A stretch of DNA of 64,000 nt from Streptomyces lomondensis (GCF_014651035.1 NZ_BMWC01000003.1:573464-637463), one strand, 5' to 3'. Positions 46,004-55,083 are shown, numbered from the stretch's first letter. The notes: generated by a model not told the origin, from the sequence alone. A program made the numbers and translations.

Positions 46004-46641
46004 CCGCTCCGACGATCGTGTTGGTCGGCCCGATGGGGGTGGGCAAGTCCACCGTCGGGCAGCTGCTGGCCGAGCGGCTCGGGGTCGGCTACCGGGACAC
46101 GGACGACGACATCGTCGCGGCCGAGGGCCGGTCCATCGCCGAGATCTTCGTGGACGAGGGCGAGCCGGTCTTCCGGGGCATCGAGAAGCGGGCGGTCCAC
46201 AAGGCGCTGGCCGAGCACGACGGCATCCTCGCCCCCGGTGGCGGCTCGATCCTCGACGCGGACACCCGTGCGCTGCTGGCCGGCCTGCGGGTCGTCTACC
46301 TCTCGATGGACGTCGAGGAAGCGGTCAAGCGCACCGGCTTGAACACGGGCCGCCCGCTGCTCGCCGTCAACCCGCGCAAGCAGTGGCGCGAACTGATGGA
46401 AGCCAGGCGTCACTTGTACGAGGGGGTTGCCACGGCGGTCGTCGCCACAGACGGCTGTGCCGCCTGCCAAGTCGTTGACAGGGTCCTCGCCGTACTGGCG
46501 GGAGGGCAATGGACGAATTCGCCGCGGAAGCTTCAACGAGTGGAAGGAACCGGCGATTTGTCCGCTCCAGCTGGCGCCCTGACCTGTGGCGCGGCAATGC
46601 TGAGTGAAGATCGATTACAGCGACCCGAGGAGAACCGATGA
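46000..46641 (+). CDS. aroK: Shikimate kinase with an unusual C-terminal tail
   Basis: 213 residues. The first 165 or so are a standard shikimate kinase: P-loop [16 protein letters not shown] (9-24), DTDDDI for shikimate binding, the FRGIEKRAV helix, LAPGGGSIL, and the lid Arg around [11 protein letters not shown]. Relatives end at about 170-175 residues. Here the last 40-45 (from about [10 protein letters not shown]) match nothing I know and may be read-through into former intergenic DNA after a 3' rearrangement. The start overlaps the aroC stop (ATGA) and its own stop overlaps the VOC gene start. Confidence 0.85.
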   Translation: MTAPTIVLVGPMGVGKSTVGQLLAERLGVGYRDTDDDIVAAEGRSIAEIFVDEGEPVFRGIEKRAVHKALAEHDGILAPGGGSILDADTRALLAGLRVVYLSMDVEEAVKRTGLNTGRPLLAVNPRKQWRELMEARRHLYEGVATAVVATDGCAACQVVDRVLAVLAGGQWTNSPRKLQRVEGTGDLSAPAGALTCGAAMLSEDRLQRPEENR

Positions 46642-47384
46642 AGATCACTCGTCACCCTGCAGGCGCACCCTGCTGGGCGGACCTCGACACCCCCGACGTC
46701 GCCTCCGCCCGCGCCTTCTACGGATCCCTCTTCGGCTGGGAGACCCTCGAGCTCCCCGGCGGGTACGTGAACTTCGTGCTGCGCGGAGAGAAAATCGTGG
46801 GCGCGGTGAGGCTCAGGGAAGGGCAGGAGCACTCGGCCGGCTGGAGTGTCTACTTCATGTCGGACGACCTGAACGGGACGACCAAGGCCGTCGAGGAGGC
46901 GGGGGGCCGCGTGGTGAGCCCGCCCACGAAGGTGTCGGTCGCCGGCAGCGCAGCCGTCTACGAGGCCCCCGACGGTGCGGTGTTCGGTGCCTGGGAGCCG
47001 GACAAGCACACCGGCTCCGGACTGGTGCGCGAGCCCAGCACGCTGTCTTGGTTCGGGCTGAGCACACCAGATGTCGACGGCGCCAAGGCGTTCTACGCCC
47101 AGGTCTTCGGCTGGACGGCCGCCGTACCCCCGGCCGGGGGCGCTGTCGCTCACCTGACCTTCGTCGGCGGAGTCGCGGAGTTCGGCGGCATCACGAGCAG
47201 GCCCGAGGGCGCCGCTGGCTGGACCCTGCACTTCGGTGTCGCAGATGTCGACAGCGCGTCTGCCACAGCGGTCGCACTGGGCGGCACCGTCGTCTCCGAG
47301 CCCGCTGAGGCACCTGGCGTCGGACGCATCGCCGTACTCAAGGACCCTGCGGGTGTGACGTTCGCCCTTGTCCGGCACGCCTGA
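46638..47384 (+). CDS. Two-domain VOC (glyoxalase/bleomycin-resistance fold) protein
   Basis: 248 residues built of two related VOC domains. Domain 1 (about 1-120) starts CWADLDTPDVASARAFYGSLFGWE. Domain 2 (about 130-248) starts WFGLSTPDVDGAKAFYAQVFGWT and ends DPAGVTFALV. Such tandem proteins in streptomycetes are often linked to antibiotic gene sets and bind or modify small aromatic molecules. Its ATG overlaps the aroK stop, so it belongs to the supply operon, and a strong hairpin follows. A phenazine-binding or self-protection role is possible but not shown by any residue. Confidence 0.8.
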   Translation: MKITRHPAGAPCWADLDTPDVASARAFYGSLFGWETLELPGGYVNFVLRGEKIVGAVRLREGQEHSAGWSVYFMSDDLNGTTKAVEEAGGRVVSPPTKVSVAGSAAVYEAPDGAVFGAWEPDKHTGSGLVREPSTLSWFGLSTPDVDGAKAFYAQVFGWTAAVPPAGGAVAHLTFVGGVAEFGGITSRPEGAAGWTLHFGVADVDSASATAVALGGTVVSEPAEAPGVGRIAVLKDPAGVTFALVRHA

Positions 47385-47395
47385 CGGCGGCGGGC

Positions 47396-47430
47396 CGCCC
47401 CGGTGGGCCTGTGATCCCCACCGGGGCGGA
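47396..47430 (+). terminator. Strong hairpin ending the phenazine supply operon
   Basis: A perfect 13-bp stem (47396-47408 with 47418-47430) and 9-base loop begin 11 bases after the VOC gene stop. It is a natural right border for the cluster. Confidence 0.7.
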
Positions 47431-47777
47431 GCTGCTCATCGGGACGCTGCTCCTCACCGCCTCGGCACCTTGATCACTTGCGCGCATCCTTCAACCAGCC
47501 GGTCCGGCATGGAGGAAACCCGGCAGATCGGCCGCACAGCTCGCGCGTGCCCCGATCTCATGAGCACGATCTCCCTGTCGGTCCAGGACTTTCGTACGCG
47601 AAGGGAGGTGGTTCGCCGTGCAGAGCGAACCTCCCAGTCAGTCCTCGCGTGCCGTCGCCCCTCACCCGGGCATGCCGTGACTGCCCACGGCTGAACCTCA
47701 TCCGGGCGGTTTTCGGGCTCCGGTACGCGTCTTCGAGCCGGAGAACGTCCCAGCCATCCCGTTGAGGTGAACTTGCC
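47431..47777. other. Intergenic stretch right of the phenazine cluster
   Basis: No gene supported. Reading frames across it are shadows with no ribosome site. The last 60 bases may carry the promoter of the small MgtE-like gene. Confidence 0.5.
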
Positions 47778-48023
47778 ATGACGTACACCCAGCTGCCCGA
47801 CGAACTGCCCACCGAGCTCCAGGAGGCACTGGAGCGCCATGACCTGCGCGACGCCCAGCACCTGCTGGGCCGGCGCGCGCCGCACGTGATCGCTGACGAT
47901 TTGGCCCGGATGGGCGCCGTGGACGCGGTTGTCACGTTCCGGTTGCTGGGCAAGGACCAGGACAGCCGCCACGTCGCCGAACTGGACCGCCGGGCGCGAG
48001 AAATGCTGCGCGCCATAGGCTGA
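47778..48023 (+). CDS. Small protein resembling the cytosolic N-domain of MgtE
   Basis: 81 residues, mostly helical. The pattern DLRDAQHLLGRRAPHVIADDLARMGAVDAV followed by FRLLGK resembles the armadillo-like repeats of the MgtE magnesium-transporter N-domain (leucine-rich helical pairs with xxIADxLxxL). No CBS domains or membrane helices follow, so it cannot be a transporter. It may be a stand-alone sensor-like piece or a leftover of a larger gene. ATG 47778 has a GAGGTG upstream. Family call is tentative. Confidence 0.5.
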   Translation: MTYTQLPDELPTELQEALERHDLRDAQHLLGRRAPHVIADDLARMGAVDAVVTFRLLGKDQDSRHVAELDRRAREMLRAIG

Positions 48024-48095
48024 CCACAGGGCAGGTCCGCAGCTGCGGACGGCGGCTGCCGAACAAGCGACGCGGTGGGAGAGGAGCGAGCGCCG

Positions 48096-48578
48096 ATGGC
48101 AACGTACGAAGTCGAGTCGATCGCAACGGTCGTCGGGGGCCATACTCGCGTTCAGGACGACTACCAGGGCGGGGTCAAATCGATCATCCGACTGAACGAC
48201 GCCTTCCCGCTCGAAACGCTGCAGGGGATCGAGGAGTTCTCCCACCTCACGGTGACCTGGCATTTCCACCTGGCGCGACCAGAGGACGTTCAGCTCCACG
48301 CGCGCAGCCCACGAGGAAACCCGATCTGGCCGGCGACCGGTACTTTTGTCCACCGCAACCACCGGCGCCCCAACCAACTGGCGATCAGCTACCCGCGACT
48401 GCTCAGGGTGGACGGCCGGGACCTCCTCGTCACCGACCTGGACGCCGTTGACGGAACTCCTGTCCTCGATGTCGCGCCGTACTTCCAACAGATGGGACCC
48501 CGAGGCCCGATCCGTCAGCCAGCCGCGCCGGGCGAGATGCTGGCCACCTACTGGCTTGATGCCTCGAAGCGTCCGTAA
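48096..48578 (+). CDS. TrmO-like (UPF0066/YaeB) SAM-dependent methyltransferase-fold protein
   Basis: 160 residues. The stretch LNDAFPLETLQGIEEFSHLTVTWHFH and the following RSPRGNPIWPATGTFVHRNHRRPNQLAIS match the UPF0066/TrmO beta-barrel core, where TrmO methylates N6-threonylcarbamoyl-adenosine at tRNA position 37. Here the usual start IGxVRTPF is replaced by IATVVGGHTRVQDDY, so this is a diverged member often seen in actinomycetes, and tRNA action is not certain. ATG 48096 (not 48075) is spaced correctly from GAGAGGAG. Confidence 0.75.
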   Translation: MATYEVESIATVVGGHTRVQDDYQGGVKSIIRLNDAFPLETLQGIEEFSHLTVTWHFHLARPEDVQLHARSPRGNPIWPATGTFVHRNHRRPNQLAISYPRLLRVDGRDLLVTDLDAVDGTPVLDVAPYFQQMGPRGPIRQPAAPGEMLATYWLDASKRP

Positions 48579-48659
48579 GCCGCCCCGCAGTCCCTCGTTG
48601 CTCGCAAGAGCGATCATCGGAACCTGCCCGCGGGGATGCGGAAGGGTGCACCACATTGT

Positions 48660-49033
48660 CCGGCCGTCCTTACTGACACCTCGCCCGCCACGCCCTCGAC
48701 GATCCGGATCACCTGCGGTGCCCCGTCGCGCGGCGGCATGAAGTCCAGGACGCGGACCGAACCGGCCGGTGTGCGCCACACCGATTCGAGAACGAGCGAG
48801 TCACCGCAGTACCGGCGCTCGGCGACCACTCCGGAGCCGGACCGGTCAGCATGCGCGGCCGGAGCGATCCGCCAGGTGCTGTGTTTCTGTGTGCCGAGCA
48901 GACCGGCGAAGACGGCCGGCGAGTCGAAGCGGGGCAGGCACAGCCAGTCGATCGAACCGTCGTCGCAGACGTGGGCGTTGGTCTGCATGTCGCCGATCAG
49001 GCCGTACTGCTCGATACGCGGAAGGCGTTTCAT
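48660..49033 (-). pseudogene. N-terminal fragment of a GH15 family glucan hydrolase
   Basis: ATG 49033 with a GGAG site opens a typical GH15 (glucoamylase/trehalase-type) N-terminus: IEQYGLIGDMQTNAHVCDDG, then IDWLCLPRFDSPAVFAGLLG and VLDFMPPRDG. Homology ends near 48660 after VAGEVSVRTAG, and the frame runs out at 48614 in unrelated residues. Intact enzymes are about 600 residues with the catalytic barrel in the missing part, so only about 125 residues survive and it is not functional. Confidence 0.8.
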
Positions 49034-49130
49034 CGTGTGGATCTCCGTAGGCCCCGCGACTCCGGGGACGGCTTCAGGTCCGCCGAAGCGGCCAGGGGCA
49101 GTTGGCGATGTGTTGCGAGATCGGAAGCTG

Positions 49131-49931
49131 TCAAACGACGTCGTTGGTCTTGGGCAGGGAGATTCCGATGGAGTCCGGCGTGAAGCCCTGCTGCATGGGG
49201 ACGATCGGGTCACCAAGGGCACGCAGGCACAGACGGTCGCCGGAGAAGCCGGCCCGGGCGTGCAGCCAGCGGTGGTTGTCCAGGAGGTACCCCTGGCCCG
49301 GCTCGAGGCGCAGGCGCCGCTGGCATCCTGTGATCGCGCGCCGGACGAACGGCAGTTAGGGGTGGACGATCGGGCTCCACCGAGCCAGGCCGTCCTGCCG
49401 AAGGCGGACGGATACACGCCCGTCGGTGTGGACGGTGAAGATCTGCGACGGGTGTCCGGCGCCGGCGCCGAAGTAGGCGGTCCGGGGCTTGGAGAGCACG
49501 ACGGCCGCGTCCCGCCCCTCGGCGCACAGGCTGGCGAGGACATCGTGCCCGTCGGCCAGCAGCACCTCACCGCCGTCGTCGGCGGGGCGCAGGCAGACGA
49601 GCAGCATCAGCCGCGGCGGATGGGGCACGCCGGCGCGTTCCGTGTGTGCCTCCAGCTCGCCGTGACCGAGTCCGGCAAAGCCGACGCGGTGCGCATGGGT
49701 GCCCGTGTCGTAGATGGCGGTGAGCCCGTCGGGGCCGCTGTGGGGGTGCGGCGCGATCCGCATCAGCCGTTCGGCGAAGGCGAGTACCGCTTGGCGGGAC
49801 AAGAGCCCGTCGACGGTCACCAGGCCGGTGTCCTGGAGCCGGGCAGCGCAGGCATCCGCAGCGTGCGGTGCTCGGACGTCAACGTAGTGGGACGCGAAGA
49901 GCGTGGCGGAGCGAGCGGGGGCAACGCGCAT
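49131..49931 (-). pseudogene. TauD/AsnO-type Fe(II)/2-oxoglutarate oxygenase interrupted by a stop codon
   Basis: From ATG 49931 (AAGGAG seven bases upstream) the frame encodes a clavaminate-synthase-like oxygenase, with AHTERAGVPHPPRLMLLVCLRP giving the HxE metal motif of the AsnO/VioC branch. A TAA at 49356-49358 stops it, but the same frame continues as LPFVRRAITGC, then GYLLDNHRWLHARAGFSGDR with the distal His and 2-oxoglutarate Arg, ending PMQQGFTPDSIGISLP at TGA 49131. Whole length would be about 266 residues. The N-terminal product lacks the distal His and the Arg, so it is inactive unless the stop is a sequence error. Confidence 0.8.
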
Positions 49932-50099
49932 CGACGTGCTCCTTGGATCGGCTTCTGTGCGGACAGACTGGGAAGTCGCCGGGGCCCGGGTAAAGCGACT
50001 GATTGTCGACTCGGGCAAATCGCCCAGCTCAGGCGCATGTTGTGCGCACCGTGCTACGTTCCGAGAGCCGGGATCACACACCCCAGGACGAGGACCGCG

Positions 50100-50567
50100 A
50101 TGACGTACACGCCGCCCCTGTGGCCTGTCTCCGTGAAGGGCGTTGCCCTCGACGCGCAGCATCGCGTGCTGTTGCTCAAGAACGAGCGCGAGGAGTGGGA
50201 ACTGCCCGGCGGGCGCCTGGAGATCGGGAACTCCGATGGCGCTGTGCCCACCGATGACAGCCCGGAGTCGGCGGTGGAACGAGAGATCCACGAAGAGACC
50301 GGCTGGGTGGTGAAAGCCGGACCTCTGATCGACGGAGGCGTGTGGATCTTCGAGCCCATCCCCGGCCGGAAGGTCCTGATCGTCACCTATGGCTGCACGG
50401 TGCTCACACCCGATCAACCGCCTGTCGTCAGCCATGAACACAAGCAACTCGGCATGTTCACCGCCGAGGAGGTACCGACCCTCAACATGCCAGAGGGCTA
50501 CAAGCGGGCCGTGGCCACGTGGTACCGCCGCGACGCCGTCGGCCTGGACGACTACGAGCGGATGTAG
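50100..50567 (+). CDS. NUDIX hydrolase
   Basis: 155 residues with a NUDIX fold. The box begins GGRLEIG near 39 and ends SAVEREIHEETGW, with a short insertion (NSDGAVPTDDSPE) between the Gly and the catalytic REXXEE helix, as in several actinobacterial members. These enzymes cleave nucleoside diphosphates linked to another group. The exact substrate cannot be read. It is divergent from the broken oxygenase and seven bases upstream of the XRE/TPR regulator, so the two probably form a small unit. Confidence 0.88.
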   Translation: MTYTPPLWPVSVKGVALDAQHRVLLLKNEREEWELPGGRLEIGNSDGAVPTDDSPESAVEREIHEETGWVVKAGPLIDGGVWIFEPIPGRKVLIVTYGCTVLTPDQPPVVSHEHKQLGMFTAEEVPTLNMPEGYKRAVATWYRRDAVGLDDYERM

Positions 50568-50573
50568 CCAGCC

Positions 50574-51767
50574 GTGGTCGGGGGAGAGTTCGCAGGGGGC
50601 CCAAGTCGTGACGCCGTTGGATCCCGCCCATCGGCGGTGCATGCCCAGTGGCACTGGGCGACACCGCAGGCCCAACTCGTACTGGCGACAGGGGATCTGG
50701 CCCCCATCCTGCGCTTCTACAGGCGGGTGCACGGACTGAACCAGACCGAGCTCGGTGAACTCCTCGGCTACGACAAGACCTACATCTCCGCGCTCGAACT
50801 CGGGAAGCGCAGCCTGGACGACGTAGGGTCCCGGCGCCGTGTCTGCGAGTATCTGCGCCTGCCGCCGCACGTCCTCGGAGTCACGGACGTGGCCGGCACC
50901 GACCACCGGGCCATGGTGCAGTTCGGCGAGTCCACCGTCCGGCTCGCCGAGATCGCCAGGCAGTCCGGACACGCAGCCGAGGCTGTCTCCGAGCTCTGGC
51001 CGCTGGTCGCCCGGCTCGAAGCCCGTGTCGAGGACGGGCACACCGAGCGAGACGTCCTCCACCTGCTCGCCCGTGCCCGAGTAGGGCTCGGCGTCGCGCT
51101 GGGCAACGTCCTCCCGGAAGAGAGACTGGGTACGGCGGCCCGTTGGACCGCCAAGAGCCTGGATCTCGTGGAGTACTTCAAGGAGCCGGCGCTGACGTCG
51201 TACGCACTGCGGATGCACGGGAACGAACTGCGTAAGGCACGTCTCGTCGGCGCCGCAGTGGAACGTCTTTGCCGCGCCGCTGCCCTCGCGCCGGACGACG
51301 ACACCCGTGCCGCCGTTCTGCCGCTGTTGGCCCGGGCGGCCGGCGCGTTGGGCAACGGGGAGCTGTTCGACCGAGTGATGCGCGAGACGGAAGACCTGCT
51401 CTCCTCGGTGGATCACACCAGTCTGTTCAACCCCTTCTCGCTGCATGAGATCCGGCTTCGGGGACTGATCGCCACTGGACAGGTCGACACGGCCATACGG
51501 CTGGTCGAGCACAGCCCGGTGCTCACCACGACGGTTGCGCCCCAGTGGCGGGTGATCGAGCTGGTGACCGTCGCACACGTGCAGCTGCTTGCCGACGACC
51601 GCGGCGGCGCGGTGGAGTCCTTGGACATCGCGGTGCGGGAGGCGGTGGTGCAGAGGCTTCCGCACCAGCTTCAGCGCATCATGCGAACGGCCACGGGTCG
51701 CCTGCCCGAGATCCACGACACCGCCGCACAGGCTCTGGATCGCATGCGTTGCGAGATGGCGGCCTGA
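50574..51767 (+). CDS. XRE-family regulator with TPR-like C-terminal domain
   Basis: 397 residues. The helix-turn-helix is at about 44-100 ([35 protein letters not shown]). The rest is helical repeats ([35 protein letters not shown]), as in the quorum- or peptide-sensing regulators common in actinomycetes. GTG 50574 is six bases after the NUDIX stop. A related but broken XRE/TPR gene follows at 51976. Target and ligand unknown. Confidence 0.82.
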   Translation: MVGGEFAGGPSRDAVGSRPSAVHAQWHWATPQAQLVLATGDLAPILRFYRRVHGLNQTELGELLGYDKTYISALELGKRSLDDVGSRRRVCEYLRLPPHVLGVTDVAGTDHRAMVQFGESTVRLAEIARQSGHAAEAVSELWPLVARLEARVEDGHTERDVLHLLARARVGLGVALGNVLPEERLGTAARWTAKSLDLVEYFKEPALTSYALRMHGNELRKARLVGAAVERLCRAAALAPDDDTRAAVLPLLARAAGALGNGELFDRVMRETEDLLSSVDHTSLFNPFSLHEIRLRGLIATGQVDTAIRLVEHSPVLTTTVAPQWRVIELVTVAHVQLLADDRGGAVESLDIAVREAVVQRLPHQLQRIMRTATGRLPEIHDTAAQALDRMRCEMAA

Positions 51768-51975
51768 CCTGATGGCGTGCTCGCCGGCATCAGCACGTGG
51801 GCCCAACACCGTCCCGGTCCTTCGTCGTGTGGAATGTGGAACTCCAGACAACCGGGCCAACTCCTGCGTTCCCAGAGCAGAATTGATGCGCTGGTGATGC
51901 ATCCATGTGGCATCGACGGGCATGACCTGGGTGTCTGCCGCGTCCTGGACGTTGAAGGATTTCGGGGGCTATGCC

Positions 51976-53139
51976 ATGGCACGTAGACGGCAGAGGCTTG
52001 CCCAGCGGCGCCAAGCGATGGGCCTGACGCAGGAGGGCCTGGCCGAACACCTCGGCGTGGATCGCTCCACTGTCGTGCGCTGGGAGGCGGGCACGGCGTC
52101 GCCACGGCCTTGGATGCGTCCACGCCTCGCCGAGACACTCGGGGTCTCGGTCACCGAACTCGTCGAGCTGTTGAAGCGGGAGACCGCCCCAGCGCATGGG
52201 ATCCCCGCGCTTCACGAGCCGATGCCCTCCGGCTCTGCCCACGTCGACCTCGCGTCTGTGGCGGAGCTCCGGCGCGAGTACGACGAGCTCGCGGCCTCGT
52301 ACGATCGGGCCCCCTCGGCGAGCTTGCTGGCGAAGGGGGGAGAGCAGCTCAGCCTGATCACCCTCAGGCACGGAAGGGCCCGCGTGGGCGAGCGGAGAGA
52401 GAGCTACTCGCCCTCCGTGCTGATGTGCTCACACTCATGGGACAACTCGTCTGGGACGCCTCACAGAGGCGGGACCACGTCACAGCACGTGGCTTCTACG
52501 ACGAGAGCGTCGTGGTCGCCCGGCGCCTGCGAGATCACACCCTCGAAGGACGCGCGCTCCTGAGGACGTGCTACGTCGAGCTCTATGGCGCCCAGGACCC
52601 GCGGAGCGGCCTGGGCCTGGCCCTCCAGGCAGCCGACACCGCTCGGACCACCAGCCCAGCCGTCACCGGGCTGGCACTCCTCCATGCCGGGGAGGCGCAC
52701 GCCATGCTCGGCGAGGCGAGCGACTGCGAGAAGGCTCTTGCCCGGGCCCAGCAGCAGTTGGAACAGACTGACGGGATGGACGCGGCCGCCGATCTCGTGT
52801 CCTCGACTCAGTTCGGCCGCTTGGCCGGGTCGTGCTACCTCTCACTGGGGCACCACCGGCGGGCACAGAGGTTCCTTGAGGCGACGGCCGCGGAACTGCA
52901 AGATCGTCGGAAGTCACGCGCGATCGTGCTGGGAAACCTTACCTTCGCCTACATGGCAGGGCGAAATCGACGGGGCCGTGGCTACGCTGTCCGAGGCCAT
53001 CACCGAGTTGGAGAGGACACGGGGCGGCGGAGGACTGAACGTGGTCTTCGGCGCTGCTCGTGAGCTGGGGCCCTGGCGGCACGAGCGAATCGTCTCCGAC
53101 GTTCACGACCGGCTGTTCGCTCTCATGACGACGGCGTAG
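51976..53139 (+). pseudogene. Second XRE/TPR regulator with two compensating frameshifts
   Basis: From ATG 51976 a clear HTH is read (RRQAMGLTQEGLAEHLGVDRSTVVRWEAG). Near 52390-52400 the frame shifts so that AERELLALRADVLTLMGQLVWDASQRRD and the helical repeats continue. Near 52950 it shifts back, giving QGEIDGAVATLSEAITELERT and the end at TGA 53137. The composite, about 387 residues, is a normal streptomycete XRE/TPR protein similar in layout to the one at 50574. As written, only a short HTH-containing product can be made. Sequence error is possible, as both shifts are single small indels. Confidence 0.75.
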
Positions 53140-53155
53140 GAGTGGGGAGACCTGG

Positions 53156-53887
53156 ATGCCAGCGATGCAAGACGATGCCAAGCACCTCGTACGGACCCAG
53201 GTGTGGAACGCGCTCGACGCGGCCGGCGCGGTGTACGACGACACTGCCCACGGCCGCATCCCGAACTTCCGCGGCTCGGAGGAAGCCGCCGCCAGGCTGG
53301 CTGAACTGGAGCGCTGGAAGGATGCCGTCGTCGTCAAGGCCGTGCCGGACAAGGCCCAGCTGCCGGTACGAGCACGCGCCTTGGAGGAAGGCAAGCTCGT
53401 CTACATGGCCGTTCCGAAGCTGGCCTCCGCCAAGCCGTTCTACCTGCTCGATCCCGCCGTCTTGGACGTGCCGGCTATCGAGGCAGCGACCACCAAGGTA
53501 GCGGCCACGATCGCACCCACTGTCGAGGTCGACGCCCTGCGGCCGGTGGATGTTGTGGTCCTGGGTAGTGTGGCCGTCAATCGAGACGGTGCCCGTATCG
53601 GCAAGGGGGCCGGTTACTCGGACCTGGAGTTCGCGCTGCTCACGGTGGCGGGGTTGGTGGGGGCAGACACGCTGGTCGTCACCACCGTTCACTCGCTACA
53701 GGTGATCGACACACCTATCCCGGTTACGGATCACGACGTGAACGTCGACCTGGTGATCACACCGGATGAGGTCATTCCGTGCACTTCGCCGCGAAGGCCA
53801 GGAGGAATCTTCTGGGATCACCTCGACGAGAGCAAGATCGCTGAGATCCCCGCGCTACAAGCGCGGGTGAAGAGCGCTGATGCTTGA
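53156..53887 (+). CDS. 5-Formyltetrahydrofolate cyclo-ligase family protein
   Basis: 243 residues with the MTHFS-like fold. The nucleotide/folate motif is present as IGKGAGYSDLEFALLTVAGL, and VTDHDVNVDLVITPDEVI matches the C-terminal region. The branch (longer, with conserved Asp in GYSDLE rather than the GYYD of true cyclo-ligases) includes proteins of uncertain substrate. It would act in the cytosol on 5-formyl-THF if it follows the family. It lies right after the broken XRE gene. Relation to the metF gene in the phenazine cluster is not implied. Confidence 0.8.
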   Translation: MPAMQDDAKHLVRTQVWNALDAAGAVYDDTAHGRIPNFRGSEEAAARLAELERWKDAVVVKAVPDKAQLPVRARALEEGKLVYMAVPKLASAKPFYLLDPAVLDVPAIEAATTKVAATIAPTVEVDALRPVDVVVLGSVAVNRDGARIGKGAGYSDLEFALLTVAGLVGADTLVVTTVHSLQVIDTPIPVTDHDVNVDLVITPDEVIPCTSPRRPGGIFWDHLDESKIAEIPALQARVKSADA

Positions 53888-53901
53888 GGATTGCGGCAGA
53901 C

Positions 53902-54144
53902 CTAGTAGATCTTCTGCTGCTCCAGCCACTTGAGCACGTCGGTCTTCTTGTAGAGAACCTTGGCGTTCCTGCCACGACCCAGCTTGTAGCCCTTCAGCCC
54001 AAGCTTCGAGGCTTCTCTGTAAACCCAGCTGGTGGACATGCTGAGCAGCCTTGCAACCTCGGATGTGTCGATGAGGACAGGCTCCACTCGGCGGCTGTCG
54101 GCCGTCGGAATGGATCGACGGGAGACTTCGTCGGAATTGTTCAT
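53902..54144 (-). CDS. Excisionase-like small HTH protein
   Basis: 80 residues from ATG 54144 (the longer frame has no ribosome site). The C-terminal 55 residues form a MerR-like winged helix of the HTH_17/AlpA type: LIDTSEVARLLSMSTSWVYREASKLGL and KVLYKKTDVLKWLEQQ. In actinomycete integrative elements such proteins (Xis) sit beside an integrase and direct excision. No integrase, replication or transfer gene is nearby, so this is either a remnant of such an element or an independent regulator. Confidence 0.7.
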   Translation of the reverse strand: MNNSDEVSRRSIPTADSRRVEPVLIDTSEVARLLSMSTSWVYREASKLGLKGYKLGRGRNAKVLYKKTDVLKWLEQQKIY

Positions 54145-54635
54145 TGGGTTCAAGGTCGGCTTGCTCCTTGATATCGACCGGAAGCCCGGTTGGGGTGTGG
54201 GATCGACAGATTGGGCGGCGCCCGTCGCGTGCCACCGCCAAGCGTCACCGCGAGGGCGAAACAATGATCAGAGGAATCGCCGGTTTGGCTAACCGGCGAT
54301 GAGCGGCTATGTTGCGCGCCGCCGGATTCGGCGACGGTTCTTGATCAACTCACGGTCAGGTAGTCAAGCCCTGCTGTGGCGATCGTCACGAGGGTCTTCG
54401 GGGCCCGTTGCGTACGCTGATCGCGGCTGTCCGTGACGGGCAGCCCGGAGGCGTGAGGACGCCTCGGGCACCCTTCCCGGCTCCTGATGCACCATCAGAA
54501 AAGTCAGCATTCGGTCAGCATGAGTCCTGAAAAACCTAGGGAAAGCTGCCCGAACATGCGACTCGCTGTAAGGTGTGGAAACAGCCCTTGACCTGCAAAA
54601 ACGCAGGCAGGGAGCCTACTTGCGGGAGTACACCG
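54145..54635. other. Intergenic region left of panD
   Basis: 490 bases without a supported gene. No tRNA gene or direct repeat that would mark an attachment site is evident. A run near 54520-54600 is AT-richer and probably carries the panD promoter, but I cannot fix its boxes. Confidence 0.5.
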
Positions 54636-55055
54636 ATGTTGCGCACCATGTTCAAGTCCAAGATCCACAGAGCCACCGTCACCCAGGCCGACCTGCACTA
54701 CGTGGGATCCGTGACCATCGACGCCGACCTGCTCGACGCCGCCGACCTGCTGCCCGGCGAGCTCGTGCACATCGTGGACATCACCAACGGCGCCCGGCTG
54801 GAGACGTACGTCATCGAGGGTGAGCGCGGCTCCGGCGTGATCGGGATCAACGGGGCCGCGGCCCATCTCGTCCACCCCGGCGACCTGGTGATCATCATCA
54901 GCTACGCGCAGGTGACGGACGCCGAGGCGCGGGCACTCACCCCCCGGGTCGTGCACGTGGACCGCGACAACCGGATCGTGGCCCTGGGCGCCGACCCGTC
55001 CGAGCCGGTACCGGGATCGGACCAGCAGCGCAGCCCGCAGGCCGTCCGGGCCTGA
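54636..55055 (+). CDS. panD: Aspartate 1-decarboxylase
   Basis: 139 residues. PanD makes beta-alanine for pantothenate and CoA. The pro-enzyme cuts itself at G24-S25 (YVGSV), the Ser becoming the pyruvoyl cofactor. Conserved [13 protein letters not shown] and [22 protein letters not shown] are present. ATG 54636 is preferred to the longer frame and follows GGGAGTA. A GNAT-family gene follows 28 bases later. Confidence 0.93.
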   Translation: MLRTMFKSKIHRATVTQADLHYVGSVTIDADLLDAADLLPGELVHIVDITNGARLETYVIEGERGSGVIGINGAAAHLVHPGDLVIIISYAQVTDAEARALTPRVVHVDRDNRIVALGADPSEPVPGSDQQRSPQAVRA

Positions 55056-55083
55056 CCGACGTACAGGGGACAGGAGCGTGTTC

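Noticed and set aside
44953..46536. 527-residue minus-strand frame
   Set aside because: Antisense to aroC and aroK, which have full family motifs on the other strand.
49356..51923. 855-residue minus-strand frame
   Set aside because: Only its last third, from ATG 49931, is the oxygenase; the rest is antisense to the NUDIX and XRE genes.
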